A stretch of 31,000 nt of DNA from JABDLF01 sp041609715 (lineage in GTDB: Bacteria > Pseudomonadota > Gammaproteobacteria > Steroidobacterales > JABDLF01), in assembly GCA_041609715.1 (NCBI GenBank), contig JBFIQI010000012.1, positions 1 to 31,000 of the forward strand, written 5' to 3'. The position numbers and the translations under genes are program-made. Positions 23,582 to 31,000 of this stretch are shown in pieces. Below the pieces are notes generated by a model, which ran no database searches, was not told where the DNA came from, and worked only from the letters and a program-made list of their open reading frames with translations. The stretch's first letter is position 1. Every line of letters starts with the position of its first letter.

Positions 23582-24406
23582 ATGTTTGACGTGTCCGACT
23601 CTCTACCAGGGATGATGCCCGCCATGTCCGACAAAGCTGCCGGTGACAGTTTATCCGTGGAATTGATCGCCCACCGCGGCTACCGGGCGGCATTTCCCGA
23701 GAACACCCTAACCGGTATCCGGGCGGCCATCGCCGCAGGTGCGCGCTGGGTGGAATTCGATATCCAGCTCAGCGCCGACGGTATCCCGGTGCTGATGCAC
23801 GATCCGACCCTGGACCGAACCACAGGCCGACCTGGTGTTGTCTGCGAACTGACATTGGACGAATTGCGTGCTTATGCCCCCGGGGAACCGGATCGATTCG
23901 GGGACAAGTACGCTGACGTTGCCATCCCCACCCTGGCCGAACTCTGCGCCGAACTCACCCGGCATCCCCACGTTACGGCATTTGCCGAGATCAAAAAGGA
24001 GAGTATTGGAAAATTCGGTTCCCGGTTTACTGTGGCCCGGGTGCTCGAAGCTCTGCAGGCCTGTATCGGGCAGTGCGTGATAATCAGCTTTGTGGCGGAA
24101 GCCGTCGCCCAGGCACGTCAACTCGGCGCGCCTAGAATCGGCTGGGCAATTCGCGAATTCAACGGCATTGCCTATAAAGAGGCCACCATTCTGGAACCGC
24201 AGTTCCTGTTCTGTGACTACAAAATCATCCCCAAAGCCAGCAGCAGGAATCCGCGACCGCTTTGGAAGGGTCCCTGGCGGTGGGCGATTTATGAGGTTGA
24301 CGATCCCCAACTGGCCCTGCGGCTAACCAGGCAGGGCGCAGACCTGATCGAGACTTTCGATATTGCCGGGATGCTGCGCCATCCGGCGCTGGCACCGTAC
24401 CGATGA
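23582..24406 (+). CDS. ugpQ: Glycerophosphodiester phosphodiesterase
   Basis: The 274-residue protein is a GDPD-family enzyme that releases glycerol-3-phosphate from deacylated phospholipids. Its active site is visible: H31-R32 (IAHRGY), E40-N41 (FPENT), Glu58 and Asp60 (VEFDIQLS), and His73 (LMHDPTLDRTT). Later FAEIKKES and the closing ADLIETFDI are also typical. There is no signal peptide, so it is cytoplasmic like UgpQ. The ATG at 23582 opens the frame, but an ATG at 23624 (MSDKAAGD) is also possible and would fit a promoter over 23556-23584. The stop overlaps the ATG of the glycerol-3-phosphate dehydrogenase gene by four bases, matching consecutive steps. Confidence 0.92.
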   Translation: MFDVSDSLPGMMPAMSDKAAGDSLSVELIAHRGYRAAFPENTLTGIRAAIAAGARWVEFDIQLSADGIPVLMHDPTLDRTTGRPGVVCELTLDELRAYAPGEPDRFGDKYADVAIPTLAELCAELTRHPHVTAFAEIKKESIGKFGSRFTVARVLEALQACIGQCVIISFVAEAVAQARQLGAPRIGWAIREFNGIAYKEATILEPQFLFCDYKIIPKASSRNPRPLWKGPWRWAIYEVDDPQLALRLTRQGADLIETFDIAGMLRHPALAPYR

Positions 24407-25587
24407 GCCGTCAGTTCGATGTGGTCGTAATCGGTGGTGGCATCAATGGCACTGGCGTGGCTCAGGCGGCGGCGGCAGCGGGACACTCGGCATTGCTGCT
24501 GGAAAAAGGTCAGCTCGGGGAAGGCACTTCCAGCCGCTCCAGCAAGCTGATTCACGGCGGGTTGCGCTACCTGGAGTCCATGGAGCTCTCATTGGTGCGG
24601 GAAGGCCTGCGCGAACGCACCCTGATGCTGCGGCTGGCGCCGGAACTGGTGCATTTGCAGCGCTTCATGATTCCCATTTTCAAATCCACCCGTCGGCGCC
24701 CCTGGCAGATTCGTATCGGTCTGTCCATGTACGCAGTACTGGCAGGATTTGAGAAAGGCACCGAGTTTGGCACCCTGCCACGCTCACAGTGGTCGGACCT
24801 GGACGGCCTCATCACCGAGGGGCTGCAGTCGGTATTCTATTACCATGACGCACAGACTGATGACCAGGCATTGACCCGGGCAATCATGGCCTCAGCCGCC
24901 AGTCTCGGTGCGGAATTCCAGGAAAACGCGCAATTCATCAATGCTGAACTCGGCAAGGAATGGTCCGAACTGAGCTACCGCCATCAGGGCAGGGAAGTCA
25001 GCGTCCAGGCCCGCGCTATCGTGAATGCGGCGGGTCCCTGGGTTAACGAGGTGCTGGCGGCGGTGACGCCAGCGGTAGAACAGCGCTCGATTGAACTGGT
25101 GCAGGGCGCCCACCTGGTGGTGGAGGGGCGCATTACCAAGGGTTGTTATTACCTGGAAAGCCGTAGGGATGGCCGGGCCATTTTCGTTATGCCGTGGAAA
25201 GGCAAGACCCTGGTGGGCACCACCGAAACCCAGTTCTCGGGCGATCTCGATCATGTGCAGGCTCTGCAGGCAGAACGCAAATACCTGGGTTCGATACTCG
25301 CGTATCACTTTCCCGCCTATCGCGGCAAAGTCACGGCAGGCGATTGTCAGTCCTTCGCGGGCCTCAGGGTCCTGCCAGCGGGCAAAGGGCATGCCTTTCA
25401 TCGCTCCCGGGAGGTCATTCTGGAGACTCACGGACACCCATCTCCACGTTTGCTCAGCATTTACGGAGGCAAGCTGACGGCCTGGCGAGCCACCGCGGAA
25501 AAGGTCCTGCGGGTGATTGCGACCAGCCTGCCGCAGCGTGAAGCCCGGGCCAGGACCAGCGAGCTGCCGCTACATCCGGTTGACTGA
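24403..25587 (+). CDS. glpD: FAD-dependent glycerol-3-phosphate dehydrogenase, short form
   Basis: The 394-residue flavoprotein matches GlpD/GlpA: FAD-binding GGGINGTG (11-18), EGTSSRSSKLIHGGLRYLE (about 40-58), VNAAGPWVN, and the late LLSIYGGKLTAWR. It oxidises glycerol-3-phosphate to dihydroxyacetone phosphate at the inner membrane, delivering electrons to quinone. E. coli GlpD is about 500 residues; this one ends soon after YGGKLTAWR and lacks the C-terminal helical domain. I see no frameshift remnant in the following 56 bases, so the short form seems genuine. Translation is coupled to the upstream phosphodiesterase. Confidence 0.9.
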   Translation: MSRQFDVVVIGGGINGTGVAQAAAAAGHSALLLEKGQLGEGTSSRSSKLIHGGLRYLESMELSLVREGLRERTLMLRLAPELVHLQRFMIPIFKSTRRRPWQIRIGLSMYAVLAGFEKGTEFGTLPRSQWSDLDGLITEGLQSVFYYHDAQTDDQALTRAIMASAASLGAEFQENAQFINAELGKEWSELSYRHQGREVSVQARAIVNAAGPWVNEVLAAVTPAVEQRSIELVQGAHLVVEGRITKGCYYLESRRDGRAIFVMPWKGKTLVGTTETQFSGDLDHVQALQAERKYLGSILAYHFPAYRGKVTAGDCQSFAGLRVLPAGKGHAFHRSREVILETHGHPSPRLLSIYGGKLTAWRATAEKVLRVIATSLPQREARARTSELPLHPVD

Positions 25588-25643
25588 CGGGGCCGCAATG
25601 GTGAACCCTGCAGTTCCGATAAATAACACCGCTTGATTTGCCC

Positions 25644-27179
25644 ATGAAAGTTGCGCTGGCTTCCAGCTCCACGATTTCTGCCGAGGCGGGCGCCGAAATA
25701 GCTCGCAGCGGAGGCAATGCCGTGGATGCGGCTCTGGCTGCCGCCCTGGTCAGCGCCGTCACTGAGCCGGGAGTTTGTGCGCTGGGGGCCGGCGCGTATC
25801 TCAGCGTCTGGCCGGCTGAAACCGATCCGGTGACCATCGACGCCAACGTCGCCGTGCCGGGGCTCGGCTTGCCCGCAGAACGTCTCGGTCGGGGCGGCCG
25901 AGAAATTTTCATGGAATACGGGGGCGGCATCAGCACTATCGTGGGTCATGGGTCGGTGGCGACTCCCGGAGCGCTGGCGGGCTGCGAGCTGGCATCGCAA
26001 CGATACGGCCGCCTTCCCTGGCAAGAGCTTTTCGGACCTTCGATCCGCTGGGCCCGGGAAGGCTTTCCGGTTTCCCAGGCCTCGTACAATTACCTGCGTT
26101 ACTCCCATGAACTGGTGTTTGGCTGGAACCGGCAAAGCTATACCGCCTTACACGACGAAACCGGCGAGATCCTCACTCCCGGCACCCGGGTGCAGGTTGC
26201 AGGGCTCGCCGACTCCCTGGAAACAATCGCCAGGGAGGGCGCCGCCAGTTTTTATCGGGGCGACCTGGCCCGTAAGATGATTGCCGACATCCAACAAAAC
26301 GATGGCGCATTGACGCTTGAGGATCTCGAGTCCTACCAGCCCATAGCGCGTCCCTGCCTGCTGGCGCGGGCACAGAACTGGCAAATCGCGACCAATCCGG
26401 CACCGGCTATCGGTGGCGCAACCCTCGCTGCCATGTTGCTGCTTATGGACCGCGAAACGGACAGCCCCGCCAGTCCCCAAGCAGTCGCCCGCATGGCACA
26501 AGTGCAGCACAAGGTACTTGGTTTCAGGCGCCAGCATCTGGCAGACAAAGATGACTGCAGCCTGGAAGTTGCAGAACTCATGCGGCTGGTAAGAGAAGTG
26601 GGACTCGACGGCATGACCGCACCATCGACGGTGCATGTTTCAGCGGTGGACAGCGCAGGTCTCGCCTGCGCAATCACCATGTCGGCAGGCTATGGCTCCG
26701 GCGTCATGCCGCCCGGTACCGGCGTCTGGCTGAATAATTGCCTGGGCGAACTGGAGCTCAACGGCAGCGGGCTGGCGGCTTCGCCGCCGGGCCGGCGACT
26801 GCCTTCCAATATGGCACCCTGCGTGGCGCGCGACGCTAATGGCCGGGCACTCGCCATCGGCTCCCCCGGGGCGGATCGCATTACCAGCGCCATACTCCAT
26901 GCCCTGGTCAATTTTATTCATCGCGGGCAGTCGCTGCAGGCGGCCATCGATGCGCCCCGCCTGCATGTTGAGCGAGGGCCTGATGGCTGGCGCGCAGCCT
27001 GTGAGCCCGGTCTGCCACTGGATCGGGTAGCCCTGCCGGTACGCCAATTCCCGGAGCTGTCCATGTACTTTGGTGGCGTCGGAGCGGCACTGCTGCACCG
27101 GGATGCCCGGCTGGAAGCTGCCGCTGATCCGCGACGCACCGGCGGCACCACCGTTGCCGGCCACGAGCCAGCCGTCTGA
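25644..27179 (+). CDS. ggt: Gamma-glutamyltransferase family protein without signal peptide
   Basis: The 511-residue protein fits the gamma-glutamyltranspeptidase family (N-terminal nucleophile hydrolases). The opening ISAEAGAEIARSGGNAVDAALAAAL is the family N-terminal motif. Autocleavage should occur before Thr329 in STVHVSAVD, giving a 328-residue large and 183-residue small subunit. GSGVMPPGTGVWLNNCLGEL forms the glycine-rich substrate loop and PGADRITSAI is a later family block. Many family members are exported, but here the frame begins directly at the catalytic fold, without a signal, so the enzyme looks cytoplasmic. An in-frame TTG at 25638 adds little. No good ribosome site is seen. 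Confidence 0.88.
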   Translation: MKVALASSSTISAEAGAEIARSGGNAVDAALAAALVSAVTEPGVCALGAGAYLSVWPAETDPVTIDANVAVPGLGLPAERLGRGGREIFMEYGGGISTIVGHGSVATPGALAGCELASQRYGRLPWQELFGPSIRWAREGFPVSQASYNYLRYSHELVFGWNRQSYTALHDETGEILTPGTRVQVAGLADSLETIAREGAASFYRGDLARKMIADIQQNDGALTLEDLESYQPIARPCLLARAQNWQIATNPAPAIGGATLAAMLLLMDRETDSPASPQAVARMAQVQHKVLGFRRQHLADKDDCSLEVAELMRLVREVGLDGMTAPSTVHVSAVDSAGLACAITMSAGYGSGVMPPGTGVWLNNCLGELELNGSGLAASPPGRRLPSNMAPCVARDANGRALAIGSPGADRITSAILHALVNFIHRGQSLQAAIDAPRLHVERGPDGWRAACEPGLPLDRVALPVRQFPELSMYFGGVGAALLHRDARLEAAADPRRTGGTTVAGHEPAV

Positions 27180-27186
27180 ATCGCCC

Positions 27187-27972
27187 GTGGCGAAGGGCGT
27201 ATTCTTCAAACAATTTCGCATTGGCATTCTGCTGCTGGTGCTCGCGCTGGTGGCGCTGGATGCCTGGCTTGCGGGCGCCCGCACCCAGGACTGGAGTGAC
27301 ACCGAACGCATCGCCGTTTACCCCATCGCAGGAGACCCGGGCCTGCAGACCCGTCGCTACCTGGACAGGCTGGACGAAGATGCTTTCAATCCTGTTGAAA
27401 AATATTTCGCGGCGCAGGGGAGTCGCTACGGTATTCAGAATACCCAGCCTGTCGAACTCAAGCTGAGGACGGAGCTTACCCGGCTGCCGCCGCGCCCGCC
27501 GGTGGATACCGGCATGTTGAAAACGGCCTGGTGGAGCTTGCGTCTGCGCTACTGGGCGTGGCAGGTGACCCGGGATGACCCCGGACCCTATACCCGTATT
27601 CGCCTGTTTGTCGTGTTCCACGACCCGGCATCGCGCCGCGAACTGCCTCAATCCCACGGCTTGCGCAAGTTGCTGGTGGGCGTTGCCCATGTGTTTGCGA
27701 GCCGCAATCAGGAAAGCGTTAATTCGGTTGTTGTCGCCCATGAGCTTCTGCACACATTTGGCGCCACCGACAAATATGACCCGGCCACCAATCTGCCCGT
27801 CTACCCCCACGGGTTTGCCGAACCCGAGCGTCAGCCACTGTTTCCCCAGCGATTTGCTGAAATCATGGGGGGCCGGGTGCCCGTCTCGCCGCAGAGTGCG
27901 GAAATCCCCCCGGGGCTGGGCAGCACCCTGGTGGGCGCCACAACGGCCCGCGAGATCGCCTGGCCACAGTGA
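27187..27972 (+). CDS. Membrane-anchored protein with metzincin-like HExxHxxGxxD motif
   Basis: I place the start at a GTG (27187) seven bases after the ggt stop; an open frame extends upstream inside ggt but without support. The 261-residue protein has a positively charged N-terminus and one hydrophobic helix (about 11-28), then a soluble, probably periplasmic domain. H185-ELL-H189-TFG-A-T-D195-KYD reads as HExxHxxGxxD, the zinc motif of metzincin-like peptidases with Asp as third ligand. Met227 in AEIMGG could be the Met-turn. I do not recognise a named family. Peptidase activity is inferred from the motif alone. It probably shares a transcript with ggt. Confidence 0.7.
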   Translation: MAKGVFFKQFRIGILLLVLALVALDAWLAGARTQDWSDTERIAVYPIAGDPGLQTRRYLDRLDEDAFNPVEKYFAAQGSRYGIQNTQPVELKLRTELTRLPPRPPVDTGMLKTAWWSLRLRYWAWQVTRDDPGPYTRIRLFVVFHDPASRRELPQSHGLRKLLVGVAHVFASRNQESVNSVVVAHELLHTFGATDKYDPATNLPVYPHGFAEPERQPLFPQRFAEIMGGRVPVSPQSAEIPPGLGSTLVGATTAREIAWPQ

Positions 27973-27999
27973 CTCTCGGCCCTTTGGTAAACTCGGATC

Positions 28000-28782
28000 A
28001 TGAAGGCCTCGCCGCCAAACACCCACCTGTCCTGCCGCGGGCTTGCCGTCCGGGTTCCGGGGCGCTTGCTGGTCAAAGATCTTGAGCTGGTTTTTGAAGC
28101 CGGCAGCATTACCGCGCTGCTGGGCCAGAACGGCGCCGGAAAGACCACCTTGCTGCACACCCTGGCGGGTCTGCGTCCACCCGCCGGCGGCAGCATAAGT
28201 CTCTGCGATCGCGGACTGTCGGACTGGCCACGCCGGCCGCTCGCCCGGACTTTGGGACTGCTCATGCAGAGTCATGAGTATCCATTCCCGGCGACCGCGC
28301 TGGATACAGTACTGACGGGGAGACACCCGCATATCGGCCTGCTTGGCTGGGTGGGCGATGCAGACCTGAACGCGGCCAGATCGGCGCTGGCGGCGGTGGA
28401 GCTGGAGGATTTTGCGGCGCGCGACGTGATGACCATGTCAGGCGGCGAACGGCGGCGGCTGGCCATCGCAACCTTATTCGCCCAGGACCCTGATGTCCTG
28501 TTGCTGGACGAGCCCATCAACAATCTCGATCCTCGTCACCAGGTCACCATCATGCGGTTGCTCCGCAAGTATGCCGCAGCCGGGCGCACCGTCATCCTCA
28601 GTTTGCACGACGTCAACCTCGCGTACAGTTTTTGCGATCAGGCGTTACTGCTGTTCGGAGACGGGCGCTGGCAGGCCGGCGAGGCAGGCGAAGTCATTAA
28701 CGATACAACCCTTGCAGAACTTTACGCCACCCGTTTTGTTGCGGCAGGCGCGGCTGCGCAGCAGTTTTTTTTCGCGGCCTGA
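28000..28782 (+). CDS. ABC transporter ATPase of the iron-siderophore/cobalamin type
   Basis: The 260-residue ATPase has Walker A GQNGAGKTT (42-50), Q-loop Gln90, signature MSGGE (146-150), Walker B VLLLDE (166-171) and His203 of the H-loop. The segment ALDTVLTGRHPH (100-111) is typical of ATPases that serve FecCD-type permeases (siderophore, haem, cobalamin). No permease or binding protein gene is adjacent, so the partner must lie elsewhere or outside the window. A cobalamin riboswitch about 2 kb away makes a BtuD role conceivable, but it is not shown. The start is an ATG at 28000. Confidence 0.85.
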   Translation: MKASPPNTHLSCRGLAVRVPGRLLVKDLELVFEAGSITALLGQNGAGKTTLLHTLAGLRPPAGGSISLCDRGLSDWPRRPLARTLGLLMQSHEYPFPATALDTVLTGRHPHIGLLGWVGDADLNAARSALAAVELEDFAARDVMTMSGGERRRLAIATLFAQDPDVLLLDEPINNLDPRHQVTIMRLLRKYAAAGRTVILSLHDVNLAYSFCDQALLLFGDGRWQAGEAGEVINDTTLAELYATRFVAAGAAAQQFFFAA

Positions 28783-28789
28783 AAGTCAT

Positions 28790-29260
28790 ATGCGCAAACA
28801 TAATGCAAACCCGGATCAACCAGTAACGCTGGTGGCCACGCGTCCCACCGCCGATCAGTATATGCATCTGCGCGGGCAGGCCGGATGGGACGCGGTGGAT
28901 GCGCGTGCGGCAGAAGCCGGCTTGTCATCCTCGCTGTACAACCTGGTGGCGGTGGACAATAACCGGGTGGTTGCCTGCGCGAGGATCGTAGGTGACGGTG
29001 GCCTGTATTTCTACATACAGGACATGCTGGTGGATCAGGAATACCGGGGTCGCGGGATCGGCACCCAGATGATGCAACATCTTTTGAAATGGCTTGACAG
29101 TCATGCTGCCGAGGGCGCCTTCATCGGCCTGATGGCCGCTCGAAACGCCGCCAGCTTTTACGCGCGTTTCGGATTCCGGCCCCGCGACGACGACGGCCCC
29201 GGAATGTTCCTGCCCACAGCAGAGCTTCAGTCGGGCAGCGAAATTTCTCCGGTCATATAG
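28790..29260 (+). CDS. GNAT-family N-acetyltransferase
   Basis: The 156-residue protein carries the acetyl-CoA site YRGRGIGTQMM preceded by the strand YIQDMLVD, and the later NAASFYARFGFRP, both standard GNAT motifs. It starts eight bases after the ABC ATPase stop. Substrate is unknown. Its end overlaps the 3' end of the convergent PhzF gene by 34 bases. Confidence 0.88.
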   Translation: MRKHNANPDQPVTLVATRPTADQYMHLRGQAGWDAVDARAAEAGLSSSLYNLVAVDNNRVVACARIVGDGGLYFYIQDMLVDQEYRGRGIGTQMMQHLLKWLDSHAAEGAFIGLMAARNAASFYARFGFRPRDDDGPGMFLPTAELQSGSEISPVI

Positions 29261-30015
29261 GGAACCGCATGCCCGGCAATTTCTACCCGGTCACCGCAGT
29301 TCTGACACAGCAGATCTCCCGCGCGTTGCGAGATCTGGCGCGCTACCAGCGTTTGTTTTCGCAGGCGCTGAGCCCAGTAGGGGATCAAGGTGCAATGAGC
29401 GGAACCGGTTACCGGGTCTTCAGGAACCCCGGCTGCCGGGGCAAAAAAACGTGAAACGAAATCCACGTCCCAACCAGGCGCCGTCACGATCACCCCGATA
29501 CGGTCCAACTTTGCCAACTGTCCATAATCAGGCTGCAGGGCCCGCACATCGGAAGCGGTCTCAAGAACCGCCAGGTAATACTCCGCGACCCCGGTAAAGA
29601 GCGGCCGACAACCCAGTCCCTGTAACAACTCGGCGGGCGGCTCGCTCAGCTGGGTGACGGGCTGTGACGGAAAATCCATGCGCAGCAGATCGCCATCGAC
29701 ACGCACGGCCAGTGGCCCGCTGCGGGTAAAGAAAAGCACTTCTCGGGCAGCCGGTTCGAGGTGACGCGTGACCACCCAGGCGGCCGCCAGGGTTGCATGA
29801 CCACACAGGTCCACTTCCATCCCCGGAGTAAACCAGCGCAGCCGCCAGCCGTTGTCGCCGCGCACGATGAAAGCAGTTTCCGAGAGGTTGTTTTCGGTTG
29901 CGATGGATTGCAACACCGCATCATCCAGCCACTGTTCCAGTGGACACACGGCAGCCGGGTTGCCCGCGAACACATCACGGGTGAAGGCACTTACTCGGTA
30001 AACAGGCAACTTCAC
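29227..30015 (-). CDS. PhzF-family isomerase
   Basis: The 262-residue protein matches the PhzF/diaminopimelate-epimerase-like fold. Glu46 in NNLSETAF is the catalytic acid of PhzF, and DLCGHATLAAAW and GVPEDPVTGSAHC are the two conserved half-domain loops. Homologues isomerise phenazine precursors or unknown metabolites; no phenazine genes are near, so only the family can be named. The start is a GTG at 30015 that overlaps the stop of the upstream phosphatase gene by four bases. Confidence 0.9.
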   Translation of the reverse strand: MKLPVYRVSAFTRDVFAGNPAAVCPLEQWLDDAVLQSIATENNLSETAFIVRGDNGWRLRWFTPGMEVDLCGHATLAAAWVVTRHLEPAAREVLFFTRSGPLAVRVDGDLLRMDFPSQPVTQLSEPPAELLQGLGCRPLFTGVAEYYLAVLETASDVRALQPDYGQLAKLDRIGVIVTAPGWDVDFVSRFFAPAAGVPEDPVTGSAHCTLIPYWAQRLRKQTLVARQISQRAGDLLCQNCGDRVEIAGHAVPYMTGEISLPD

Positions 30016-30794
30016 AGCAACTTCCGTGCAGCCTGCCAGATAGCGGGAGTGCCGGCCAGCACTGAGCGGGTGCCGAGCGCCACCGGTTCACCGTCCAGAT
30101 CGGTAAACCGACCGCCGGCTTCGCTGACGATCAAAGACAGCGCTGCGATATCGAGAATATTCACGTCCGACTCGATCACCAGTTCGATCTTGCCCGCCGC
30201 CAGCAAATGGTAATGATAGAAGTCGCCATAACCACGATTGCGCGCAACGCGGCTGATGATCTTGCCGAGACCCGCCCAGTTCCGGCTGCCCGCCAGTGTC
30301 GCCAGATTTCCGGTGGACACGGTAGCCTGGTCCATTTGCGCAATGTCGCTCACCTGCAAAACCTGGCCATCGAGCCAGGCGCCAGCGCCGCGCTGGGCCC
30401 AGGCGGTCTCGCCAAACATGGGTGCCGCCGATACGCCCACCACAATTTCACCAGCGTGCATAAGCGCAATCTGCGTGGAAAAAAACGGGTAACGGCGCAC
30501 AAAACCGCGGGTACCGTCCAGGGGATCGACCAGCCACAAAAATTCGCTGTCGGTGCCGCTGCGCCCAGTTTCCTCGCCAAAAAAATCGTGCTTGGGAAAG
30601 TGTTCACTGACGATCTCCTGAATAAGCTGCTCCGCCTCCTTGTCGGCAACCGTTACCGGAGTGTTGTCGGCTTTGATTTGCAGGCCGATCCCGGGCCCAT
30701 CGCCCTTTTGCCAGTTTTCGTAGTGTTCACGGATGCGCGCCGCAGCCGCGGTCGCCGCGCGACGGGCCACCTTGAGGTATGGGCTGTAATCCAC
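30012..30794 (-). CDS. hisN: Histidinol-phosphatase/inositol-monophosphatase family protein
   Basis: The 260-residue phosphatase shows the family metal sites: GEET (73-76), DPLDGTRGF (90-98) and the late ESDVNILDIAALSLIVSEAGG. The FFSTQIALMHAGEIVVGV block between them is typical of the HisN branch. It dephosphorylates histidinol phosphate or a related sugar phosphate with magnesium. An AGGAGG nine bases before the GTG at 30794 fixes the start; the frame is open to another GTG at 30884 without such a site. The stop overlaps the PhzF start. HisN versus IMPase specificity is not decided. Confidence 0.85.
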   Translation of the reverse strand: MDYSPYLKVARRAATAAAARIREHYENWQKGDGPGIGLQIKADNTPVTVADKEAEQLIQEIVSEHFPKHDFFGEETGRSGTDSEFLWLVDPLDGTRGFVRRYPFFSTQIALMHAGEIVVGVSAAPMFGETAWAQRGAGAWLDGQVLQVSDIAQMDQATVSTGNLATLAGSRNWAGLGKIISRVARNRGYGDFYHYHLLAAGKIELVIESDVNILDIAALSLIVSEAGGRFTDLDGEPVALGTRSVLAGTPAIWQAARKLL

Positions 30795-30803
30795 GCTCTC
30801 GAG

Positions 30804-30809
30804 CCTCCT
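30804..30809 (-). promoter_or_regulatory. Strong ribosome binding site deciding the GTG start of the phosphatase
   Basis: AGGAGG on the - strand lies nine bases before GTG (30794-30792), giving a 260-residue protein of the usual family length and removing a 30-residue extension that has no support. Confidence 0.8.
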
Positions 30810-30894
30810 GCCAATCTGGCGACATTCTACCTCGCCGGGCCGCTTGCTTTCCGGCCGATTTGTTGACAGTGGCTGGCGCGCCACCTAAGGTTAG

Positions 30895-31000
30895 CGCCGC
30901 TCAGGGTAGGATCGGCCTCGCCGGTCCAACGGGAAGTCGGTGCGCTGTTCGCAGCAAGTCCGACACTGCCCCCGCAACGGTAAGCGAGCAAGGCGACATC
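30895..31000 (+). promoter_or_regulatory. Cobalamin riboswitch (5' part, cut by window edge)
   Basis: The core is clear: GGGAAGTCGGTG at 30931-30942, then CCGAC at 30960-30964 pairing with GTCGG, then CACTGCC and CCCCGCAACGGTAAG from 30970, the most conserved block of the AdoCbl aptamer. A preceding hairpin (GGATCGG with CCGGTCC, 30909-30927) and a TTCG-capped stem (CTG/CAG near 30945-30954) fit the fold. The element is on the + strand and runs to the edge, so the 3' box and expression platform are outside. It diverges from the hisN-like gene. The regulated gene, probably a TonB receptor or cobalamin/methionine gene, cannot be seen. Confidence 0.93.

Noticed and set aside
27070..27186. N-terminal extension of the metzincin-like protein into ggt
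   Set aside because: It overlaps 110 bases of ggt in another frame, gives no signal or motif, and a GTG just after the ggt stop starts directly before the membrane helix.
26914..28332. Open frame of 472 codons on the - strand
   Set aside because: It runs antisense to the ends of ggt, the metzincin-like gene and the ABC ATPase; the product is a Gln/Arg/Gly-rich shadow.
30797..30884. Thirty-residue extension of the phosphatase to a GTG at 30884
   Set aside because: AGGAGG is placed for the GTG at 30794, and the extension is Arg/Pro-rich and unlike family members.
1..31000. Search for a defence island, prophage, CRISPR array or mobile element
   Set aside because: No integrase, transposase, repeat-spacer pattern, terminal inverted repeats or attachment duplication was seen; the one Schlafen-like protein is within a metabolic run.

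Overview
The window is about 31 kb of GC-rich (roughly 60%) bacterial chromosome, densely coded on both strands. I see no tRNA, rRNA, insertion sequence, prophage or CRISPR array. The gene set (aminopeptidase N, HtpX, CysZ, YbaK-type deacylase, a YdbH/YdbL pair, several c-di-GMP proteins, bactofilin, a DUF1134/EipA-like lipoprotein, a PepN-linked membrane receiver protein) points to a free-living, Gram-negative gammaproteobacterium. A more precise placement cannot be supported from the sequence alone. No stretch above 300 bases lacks a gene; the largest gaps are 4564-4829, 187-394 and 23379-23581.

Layout. The left edge holds the N-terminus of a DUF484/GAF-like protein (-), then a His/Tyr/Arg-rich exported protein (-) with a clear intrinsic terminator. 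Divergent from it are a YdbH-like AsmA-family protein, a YdbL/DUF1318 protein made as a lipoprotein, and an RRM RNA-binding protein (+). After a convergent YbaK gene come three tightly packed + genes: REC-EAL phosphodiesterase, membrane-anchored protein with an eroded GGDEF domain, and bactofilin. From 12335 down to 7374 six - genes run head to tail: small charged protein, SDR, AlbA_2/Schlafen-like protein, rhomboid protease, threonine synthase, CysZ. htpX (+) follows, with a sigma-32-like promoter. A four-gene - operon (cardiolipin synthase, zinc-ribbon membrane protein, small membrane protein, CBS-GGDEF) faces a nucleoside hydrolase and the EipA-like lipoprotein (+). Next on the - strand come pepN, a receiver protein with one transmembrane segment whose start overlaps the pepN stop, and a lipoprotein. 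On the + strand follow a glycerophosphodiesterase overlapping a glycerol-3-phosphate dehydrogenase, a gamma-glutamyltransferase, a membrane protein with a metzincin-like zinc motif, an orphan ABC ATPase and a GNAT. The right end has a HisN/IMPase-PhzF pair (-) and, divergently, the first part of a cobalamin riboswitch whose controlled gene lies outside the window.

How the parts fit. Three themes recur: envelope maintenance (YdbH/YdbL, rhomboid, HtpX, cardiolipin synthase, EipA-like lipoprotein), c-di-GMP signalling (REC-EAL, eroded GGDEF, CBS-GGDEF, perhaps the edge gene) and salvage of small molecules (glycerophosphodiesters to G3P to DHAP, nucleosides, glutathione, peptides, sulfate, cobalamin). 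The features most worth following are the EAL/eroded-GGDEF/bactofilin trio, the pepN-coupled membrane receiver with a degenerate OmpA-like tail, and the membrane-anchored HExxHxxGxxD protein next to gamma-glutamyltransferase. None is demonstrated to be a new system; they are uncommon arrangements of known families.
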